A stretch of DNA of 20,280 bases from UBA920 sp964424635 (GTDB lineage Bacteria > Patescibacteriota > Doudnabacteria > UBA920), in the NCBI GenBank assembly GCA_964424635.1, contig CAYRJC010000012.1:1-20280 (forward strand). The letters run 5' to 3'. The translations under genes and the position numbers were made by a program. Under the pieces are notes generated by a model, which was given only the letters and a program-made list of their open reading frames with translations, had not been told where the DNA came from and searched no databases. The stretch's first letter is position 1; each line of letters opens with the position of its first letter. This document shows, piece by piece, positions 16,767 to 20,280 of this stretch.

Positions 16767-17062
16767 TAGCCCATAACCTCCATGATCTTCTTTTGCATTT
16801 CTGGAACCCAACGTTCCTTGATCTTCAACCGCATGTCGATATCATCAAGAAGGTGCTTCGGAATACCGAACGGCAACGACCTACTCGTACTATCGAAGAA
16901 TACATCAAGGATGTACTCCTCTCGGCCTTTCCAGATGTTGTACTTCGTATAAATCTTCAGCTTGGCATCACGTCTCGTCTTGCCGTACAGACGATTGAAC
17001 CAGTCCTGAAGCTGCTCCATTTCTGCCTCTAATAGAGGGCGTCGATCACTGAGGTCGGTCAC
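16766..17062 (-). CDS. Hypothetical protein, 98 aa
   Basis: Start chosen at GTG 17060-17062 because GGAGGAAGGA (17069-17078) stands six bases upstream; a GTG at 17080 in the same frame lacks such a site and would place that sequence in the coding region. The product begins MTDLSDRRPLLEAEMEQL. It has a helical N-terminal part (about 8-36), a beta-like middle (KLKIYTKYNIWKG, EEYILDVFFDS) and a helical end rich in Lys, Met and Glu. I do not recognise a family. It lies downstream of the diphosphohydrolase gene and its stop overlaps the start of the Lys-rich protein. Confidence 0.65.
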   Translation of the reverse strand: MTDLSDRRPLLEAEMEQLQDWFNRLYGKTRRDAKLKIYTKYNIWKGREEYILDVFFDSTSRSLPFGIPKHLLDDIDMRLKIKERWVPEMQKKIMEVMG

Positions 17063-17068
17063 GGGTAT

Positions 17069-17078
17069 TCCTTCCTCC
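17069..17078 (-). promoter_or_regulatory. Shine-Dalgarno deciding the GTG start at 17062
   Basis: Reads GGAGGAAGGA on the minus strand, six bases before GTG 17060-17062. It is the strongest ribosome site of the leftward operon and fixes the non-ATG start of the 98-residue protein. Confidence 0.75.
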
Positions 17079-17098
17079 ACAAGAGGTCGTCGAGTTCG

Positions 17099-17467
17099 TC
17101 ACGGCTTAGCCCCTTGCGGGCGGTCGTCAACCCCAACTCCACGGGCTTCGTACGCAATGAGGAAGGCGATGTTACAGGCAGCGTGATGGAGGTCCGACAT
17201 ACCACTATCTTTGTCATTACCCGGGCCGTTGCCAAAGTCCCGTCGGGCAAACCAATTTCGTAGGTGTCTTCGTGCAGCAGCGTATGGACGGGACCAGTCC
17301 ATTCCCTTTTCCCAATTTCGGGCTGCATACTTTTTAGCGCCGAACGCCAGAATTGCCGCAACCGCTTCCTCCAACTCAGGGGGGAGCAGGTCGTCACGAG
17401 TTTTACCGTCATCGAATTTAACACCACCTTTATTGATATCGTCACCGGGACGCAGTTGCTCAGCCAT
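17099..17467 (-). CDS. dATP/dGTP diphosphohydrolase-like protein (DUF5664, MazG-like)
   Basis: Encodes 122 residues from ATG 17465-17467, which overlaps the upstream stop by eight bases. The family pattern is complete: GGVKFDDGKTRDDLLPPE (14-31), an acidic helix E31/E33/E34, FGAKKY then NW (42-52), the basic helix AAARRHLRNW (63-72), and D87-S88-G89 followed by SDLHHAACN (91-99). The acidic positions probably bind Mg. Enzymes of this family (including MazZ of cyanophage S-2L) split dNTPs to dNMP and pyrophosphate. With the two neighbouring genes it may reshape the nucleotide pool. S-2L-type adenine replacement would also need PurZ, not seen here, and the family is common in ordinary phages. 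Confidence 0.82.
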   Translation of the reverse strand: MAEQLRPGDDINKGGVKFDDGKTRDDLLPPELEEAVAAILAFGAKKYAARNWEKGMDWSRPYAAARRHLRNWFARRDFGNGPGNDKDSGMSDLHHAACNIAFLIAYEARGVGVDDRPQGAKP

Positions 17468-17819
17468 AGATAATTTGATACTCCGGGTTCTGTGCCTTGG
17501 CGAATTGAGCGACCGCCCACTCAGCTCGGGCTCCTGTAGATTTTTCCCATCCGGGAAGAAGGAAGATGGCATCGGATCGGAGTACCTTATGGCAGTCCCA
17601 CTCGAAAGCGGACTTCCAGTCCCATCCGTTTTTGACCAACGTCTTATGATCTCCGCTGGCGAAGGATACGTCCAGTACCACATTATCTTCGCTTTCCTTA
17701 GCCGCCGGGTTCCAGACCTTCCAACCCTCGGCTTCGAACTTCTTCTGGGCTGCGAAGAACGCAGGGAAGTTGAACTCTGGATACCCACTCATCGGGCCTG
17801 CGATATAAATCTGTTTCAA
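17460..17819 (-). CDS. DUF4406 protein, nucleoside 2-deoxyribosyltransferase-like
   Basis: Encodes 119 residues. The start is TTG 17817-17819, which shares four bases with the upstream stop (TTGA) and has GGAG (17828-17831) at a spacing of eight; no ATG fits. The product opens with IYIAGPMSGYPEFNFPAF (4-21), the DUF4406 signature, and has SDAIFLLPGWEKSTGARAE (82-100), where Glu100 aligns by pattern with the catalytic Glu of nucleoside 2-deoxyribosyltransferases. A Rossmann-like alpha/beta fold is expected. Reaction unknown: it could cleave or exchange a glycosidic bond of a deoxynucleotide. It is sandwiched between a paralogue-like gene and the dNTP diphosphohydrolase. Confidence 0.85.
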   Translation of the reverse strand: MKQIYIAGPMSGYPEFNFPAFFAAQKKFEAEGWKVWNPAAKESEDNVVLDVSFASGDHKTLVKNGWDWKSAFEWDCHKVLRSDAIFLLPGWEKSTGARAEWAVAQFAKAQNPEYQIIYG

Positions 17820-18244
17820 TTATATTTCTCCAATCCTTTTACGAGTTCTCCCGGTGAAGTAAAGATGTCATTAGCAAAGTGCCACATAACGTCGTAGCGC
17901 TCAGGCACACCATCCAGAAGGATAAATCCCGGCTTACCTGTGCCGACAAAGTACCCAAGCTCAAGATGGCCAGATCGCCCTGCTGGAAATACAAGGACAG
18001 CCAAATCACACCTGTCGAGATGGTGCTTATCGAACTGCCAAGTATGAGTAGCGGCATAACCATAAACACTATCGCGTAACGACCTCTGTCGATGGTCCTG
18101 CTCATAATCTCGCCACTTGTCATCTGCTTCCGGCCCTGCGCCGTACCAATCATCGAAAGCATCCCATCCTGCCTGTCGGAGTTGATTTCCGATGAGCGGG
18201 ATGCTTTCGTTTCTGAGACTACCAATGACATAGATTGACTTCAT
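17816..18244 (-). CDS. Nucleoside 2-deoxyribosyltransferase-like protein
   Basis: Encodes 142 residues from ATG 18242-18244, which overlaps the upstream TGA (ATGA). An N-terminal strand with IYVIGSLRNESI (4-15), a Trp/Asp-rich middle (27-48) and CDLAVLVFPAGRSGHLELGY (79-98) follow the layout of the N-deoxyribosyltransferase superfamily. Asp80 and Glu95 take the places of its active-site acids. A second strand, KPGFILLDG (104-112), completes the Rossmann-like core. It looks like a distant relative of the next gene, so the pair may be paralogous or may work together. Substrate is unknown; a TIR/SLOG-like nucleotide-binding role is an alternative. Confidence 0.75.
   Translation of the reverse strand: MKSIYVIGSLRNESIPLIGNQLRQAGWDAFDDWYGAGPEADDKWRDYEQDHRQRSLRDSVYGYAATHTWQFDKHHLDRCDLAVLVFPAGRSGHLELGYFVGTGKPGFILLDGVPERYDVMWHFANDIFTSPGELVKGLEKYN
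17828..17831 (-). promoter_or_regulatory. Ribosome site for TTG-initiated DUF4406 gene
   Basis: GGAG on the minus strand, eight bases before TTG 17817-17819. It supports use of a TTG start, overlapping the upstream TGA, in this operon. Confidence 0.65.
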
Positions 18245-18468
18245 CCCTCGGCGATTTCTTCCAGCATTTCATCTACGTGGTCGGCCGCGATCCACGCAGC
18301 ATTCCATGCAGTCGTCTTGAAAAACTTCGCAGATCGGCTAGGGTCCTTCGGGTGTCGGAATAAACCGGGGTTGTCCTTCATAATTGCGTAAGTCCGATTA
18401 AAAACACCCTTAGCCACTACCGACCACTTCTTCCATTTCCGGGAATGTACTTTATAAACATTCTTCAT
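18241..18468 (-). CDS. Small conserved-type phage protein, 75 aa
   Basis: Start chosen at ATG 18466-18468: it overlaps the upstream stop (ATGA) and has AAAGG eight bases before it; a longer frame from 18489 would start inside the upstream gene. The protein is basic and aromatic: WKKWSVVAKGVFNRTYAIMK (19-38), DNPGLFRHPKD, then TTAWNAAWIAADHVDEMLEE towards the end. I recognise this combination as a small protein recurrent in tailed phages, of unknown function. No membrane segment or signal peptide. Coupled with the metallopeptidase-like gene above and the deoxyribosyltransferase-like gene below. Confidence 0.75.
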   Translation of the reverse strand: MKNVYKVHSRKWKKWSVVAKGVFNRTYAIMKDNPGLFRHPKDPSRSAKFFKTTAWNAAWIAADHVDEMLEEIAEG

Positions 18469-18821
18469 TTTAAACACCTTTTGATCCACGTAACGAGCCG
18501 AGGATTATCTCGGAGTAAAGCGACAAGTCCAGCTTCAAATCCAGCAACGATCTGTTCCTCTCGTTCTTCTTTGTCTTTCTTGAGTTTACAGAGTTTCTCA
18601 TTATCGAAGATGACATGTAGACACTCGTGGAGTAGAATGCCGACAATATGACTAGGGCTGTGTAGATTGGCAGGCCATAGCCGAATAGTATGGAACTCAA
18701 AGTCTGCCTGCCCACAGTTGTCATTCTCCCCTTCTTCAATGGAGATCGACCAGTCATAAGGGCCGATCTTAATGGGCCAAGGCAGTGCCCTAAGAGTAGA
18801 CGCGATCTTGGCCCTATCCAT
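18465..18821 (-). CDS. HEXXH metallopeptidase-like protein
   Basis: Encodes 118 residues from ATG 18819-18821, six bases after AAAGG; a TTG at 18827 is in frame but sits directly on that site. The zinc-protease motif HECLH (65-69) lies in the helix IVGILLHECLHVIFDN, and a downstream acidic helix (EEREEQIVAGFE, 85-96) could supply the third zinc ligand. The fold pattern, an N-terminal sheet with one long strand and then two helices, suits small phage SprT- or ImmA-like domains. Such proteins may cut a host or phage regulator. Activity is not assured: this small class is often left as hypothetical. It overlaps the gene below by four bases. Confidence 0.7.
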   Translation of the reverse strand: MDRAKIASTLRALPWPIKIGPYDWSISIEEGENDNCGQADFEFHTIRLWPANLHSPSHIVGILLHECLHVIFDNEKLCKLKKDKEEREEQIVAGFEAGLVALLRDNPRLVTWIKRCLK

Positions 18822-18823
18822 TA

Positions 18824-19090
18824 TCAACCTTTCTGAGGGGGTTGCTTCTTCCGGTTAGTGGTACGGGAGACGACACGAAGATTGCCCCGGCTGTTGTCGA
18901 TCTTTCCGCCTTTACCACCGATGGGTTTAATATGATCGACTTCTTTGCCGTCGCCCTTCTTGACCCGGCCTTCTTTCTCCATCTGACGTCGAGCACGCAT
19001 TCTCGCAGCCTGCCGGGCTCGGTTCTCGGGGCGGTCGGCCCAACGCTCTTCTTTCTCCGGATTAGTGTGGTGAGACTTCTTCTTAGGCAT
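18824..19090 (-). CDS. Compact HNH endonuclease
   Basis: Encodes 88 residues from ATG 19088-19090. A very basic N-terminal half (RARQAARMRARRQMEKEG, 24-41) precedes the HNH core: D52-H53 in VDHIKP, the Gly/Lys loop (58-63), N70 in GNLRVVS and N79 in TTNRKK. This is the standard beta-beta-alpha metal site for DNA nicking or cleavage. At this size it is either a minimal HNH nuclease used in DNA processing or a free-standing homing-type enzyme; the terminase-associated role is unlikely because no terminase is near. No zinc-binding Cys pairs are present. The start overlaps the upstream stop by eight bases. Confidence 0.8.
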   Translation of the reverse strand: MPKKKSHHTNPEKEERWADRPENRARQAARMRARRQMEKEGRVKKGDGKEVDHIKPIGGKGGKIDNSRGNLRVVSRTTNRKKQPPQKG

Positions 19091-19493
19091 AAGGAGTGAT
19101 CTCCATCAAAACAGGCCGGGTGATAAACGGCTGGTCAGCCTCAACCTGACCGAAAAGCTGAAGGATCAAAAACCTCGGCGCAGGCCCGATACGATTGATT
19201 AGGCAACCCTCTTGGAAGAAGAAGATCGCTGCCATATCATCTTTGACGACAAGGTGGGCGGTGTAGTGGACACCCTCTTTACCATTCGGCGGTGCGCCCT
19301 TGCTCTCGATAATCCGGGCCACATCACCATCCGGCAGTTGGGTAGTTACTGCGCCGTCGATCTCTGCGATCTGGGTCTGCCATGCTTCGAAAGAGCCGAA
19401 CTGACAGCCATCCGCACGGGCGTAAGACACAGCGGCGGCGAGGAGGAACAAACCAGTCGTCGCAGCAATAAGAATACGATTAAAACTAATCAT
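19083..19493 (-). CDS. Exported protein with signal peptide
   Basis: Encodes 136 residues from ATG 19491-19493, with AAAAGG nine bases upstream; TTG at 19496 is a possible alternative adding one residue. The N-terminus is a textbook Sec signal: Asn5-Arg6, a hydrophobic core (7-23) and a cleavage site after ARA (residue 27). The mature part has two Cys (C30 and C97) that could form a disulphide in the periplasm, and a beta-rich region with HYTAHLVVKDDMAAIFFFQ (76-94). No lipobox is present. Periplasmic phage proteins of this kind may block superinfection, inhibit a host envelope enzyme or assist lysis; none can be chosen from sequence. Confidence 0.75.
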   Translation of the reverse strand: MISFNRILIAATTGLFLLAAAVSYARADGCQFGSFEAWQTQIAEIDGAVTTQLPDGDVARIIESKGAPPNGKEGVHYTAHLVVKDDMAAIFFFQEGCLINRIGPAPRFLILQLFGQVEADQPFITRPVLMEITPYA

Positions 19494-19749
19494 CAAGTTT
19501 TACCTTTTCTGCGTCACCATGCGGTGACTTCTCTATTTTGATATCAAAACCCTCAGGGACTTTGAAAATGTGGGTGACTTCTTCGTCCTTCTCAATCATC
19601 GTTAGACTGCGAAGGTAGTACGTCAGAGCGTGCAGGACGTGGTCGGTCGTAATAGTCCTGAAGGTCTTTTTGCCAGCCTTGATCTTCATCGTCGGTTCTC
19701 CGATTGATAACTCGGGGATGATACTTTCTCGAATGGAGGTCTTTGGCAA
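19486..19749 (-). CDS. Hypothetical small protein, 87 aa
   Basis: Start assigned to TTG 19747-19749, with AGGAG (19758-19762) eight bases upstream and the preceding stop 17 bases away. A second possible start is ATG 19687-19689, with GGAG at the same spacing, giving 67 residues. The core MKIKAGKKTFRTITTDHV (21-38), the helix LHALTYYLRSLTMI and the strand-rich IFKVPEGFDIKIEKS give a compact alpha/beta protein. I do not recognise the family. It is coupled to the exported protein below. Confidence 0.65.
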   Translation of the reverse strand: MPKTSIRESIIPELSIGEPTMKIKAGKKTFRTITTDHVLHALTYYLRSLTMIEKDEEVTHIFKVPEGFDIKIEKSPHGDAEKVKLDD

Positions 19750-19766
19750 TTCGATCTCTCCTACGT

Positions 19767-19970
19767 CTATCCGCTCGTGTCTTTGGGTGCACCATTTTGT
19801 AAACTCTTAAACACTCTTTCTCGTGCGTCTGCCAGTGTAATCAGAGCGGCATTCTCAGCCCTAAGCTTTGCGTTAGCTCGGCCTAGTTGGGCGTTTTCTT
19901 CACATAGGACTTCCAGTGTCCTGAAGAGTTTCTTGAAACGATTGTGGACGTATTGATATTTATTGTCCAT
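19767..19970 (-). CDS. Small coiled-coil protein, 67 aa
   Basis: Encodes 67 residues from ATG 19968-19970, preceded by GAGGGA. Residues about 12-50 form a long helix with heptad-spaced Leu/Ala/Val: LEVLCEENAQLGRANAKLRA then ENAALITLADA. This predicts a coiled-coil dimer or a partner-binding helix. The final 12 residues are polar. Its start lies inside the end of the upstream 56-residue gene (11-base overlap). Function unknown. Confidence 0.65.
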   Translation of the reverse strand: MDNKYQYVHNRFKKLFRTLEVLCEENAQLGRANAKLRAENAALITLADARERVFKSLQNGAPKDTSG

Positions 19971-20130
19971 CCGTTCCCTCAGGCAGTTCGAGGGCGAAGG
20001 GGTCGATTACGCCGTATGTAATCAGGTACTCCAACGCCTCTTCCGGAGTAACTTCTGCGGCCTCTAAAATCTCTTCGAGGGAGTAGTCTTTAAGCAGCTG
20101 CTTCGCTTGCATTTCCGCTTCCGTTACCAT
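19960..20130 (-). CDS. Small acidic helical protein, 56 aa
   Basis: Encodes 56 residues from ATG 20128-20130; GAGAAAAGAG lies just upstream as a weak ribosome site. The product, beginning MVTEAEMQAKQLLKDYSLEE, is acidic and mostly helical. Residues 17-38 (SLEEILEAAEVTPEEALEYL) have the spacing of a helix-turn-helix-like or small helical bundle. It overlaps the partial gene upstream by 41 bases in another frame and the coiled-coil gene downstream by 11. The function is unknown; the product could bind host protein or DNA. Confidence 0.6.
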   Translation of the reverse strand: MVTEAEMQAKQLLKDYSLEEILEAAEVTPEEALEYLITYGVIDPFALELPEGTDGQ

Positions 20131-20280
20131 ACTCTTTTCTCAAAAAATCAAGTGAAATAAACTGAGGGTCATAGCCTCCTTCGCCGTCGACATTACGTTT
20201 TAACACCACACCCCGCCACCAAAGTTTCGCCACTTCTCCTGCCCATGGATTGTCGTAGTCCTGATAACAACCGACGACAC
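20090..20280 (-). CDS. C-terminal fragment of an unidentified protein
   Basis: The frame runs in from the right edge and ends at TAA 20090-20092, giving 62 full residues. It contains CYQDYDNPWAGEVAKLWWRG and YDPQFISLDFLRKEYG, clearly protein-like and rich in Trp and Tyr; the last 14 residues (Gly/Ala/Ser/Asn) overlap the next gene and look like a tail. The pattern of a closing strand, then YDPQFISLDFLRKEYG, vaguely recalls the end of phage calcineurin-like phosphoesterases, but I hold this loosely. The rest of the gene is outside the window. Confidence 0.6.
   Translation of the reverse strand, partial: VVGCYQDYDNPWAGEVAKLWWRGVVLKRNVDGEGGYDPQFISLDFLRKEYGNGSGNASEAAA

Noticed and set aside
17099..17467. 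Evidence for a 2-aminoadenine (Z) genome
   Set aside because: Only the MazG-like diphosphohydrolase is present. The family occurs widely in phages with normal DNA, and neither PurZ nor DatZ is visible in the window.
17211..17897. A 228-residue plus-strand open frame in the leftward region
   Set aside because: It lies opposite two motif-confirmed genes (the diphosphohydrolase and the DUF4406 protein) and crosses their junctions; its product has no recognisable pattern.
1..20280. tRNA genes, CRISPR arrays, insertion sequences, attachment sites, origins, phage promoters
   Set aside because: Genes overlap or abut almost everywhere, no stretch over 300 bases is free of genes, and I found no cloverleaf, direct-repeat array, terminal inverted repeats or repeated promoter-like motif in the few short gaps.

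Overview
The window looks like a piece of a lytic, short-tailed (podovirus-type) bacteriophage genome. It is packed wall to wall with genes that mostly overlap by 1-8 bases. No bacterial housekeeping genes, tRNAs, integrase, transposase or CRISPR array are visible. The host cannot be read directly. The GC-rich, GGC/CGG-preferring coding of the tailspike gene and the general look of the small proteins would suit an alphaproteobacterial (for example rhizobial) host, but that is an inference.

Rightward late module (1-16601). It opens with the C-terminus of the major capsid protein and a 170-residue virion-type protein, closed by a strong hairpin terminator (727-750). Three host-contact genes follow: a small C1q/jelly-roll fibre-like protein, a longer tail fibre with a jelly-roll-like head, and a beta-helix-like tailspike. 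Two small membrane proteins (putative holins) come next. Then comes the tail and ejection machinery in a T7-like order: tail adaptor, small protein, nozzle-like protein, GNAT-fold protein (the place of T7 gp13), small gp14-like internal protein, a giant 1880-residue internal virion protein, and a 730-residue internal core-like protein. Compared with T7, the fibre and lysis genes sit between capsid and adaptor instead of after the internal proteins, and the largest internal protein precedes the medium one.

A perfect bidirectional hairpin terminator (16601-16640) separates this module from a convergent leftward operon (16650-20280).

Leftward module. At least thirteen small genes are read right to left, nearly all coupled by overlaps. 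They include a partial gene at the window edge, small helical proteins, a signal-peptide protein, a compact HNH nuclease, an HEXXH metallopeptidase-like protein, a conserved small phage protein, two adjacent proteins of the nucleoside 2-deoxyribosyltransferase/DUF4406 superfamily, a MazG-like dATP/dGTP diphosphohydrolase, and a 38-residue protein that is 42% lysine. The likely theme is nucleotide metabolism and takeover of host functions during infection.

The most noteworthy points are the three-gene nucleotide cluster, the change in codon use across the fibre/spike region, the phage-encoded exported protein, the lysine-rich micro-protein, the repeats in the giant ejection protein, and the capsid-proximal terminator.
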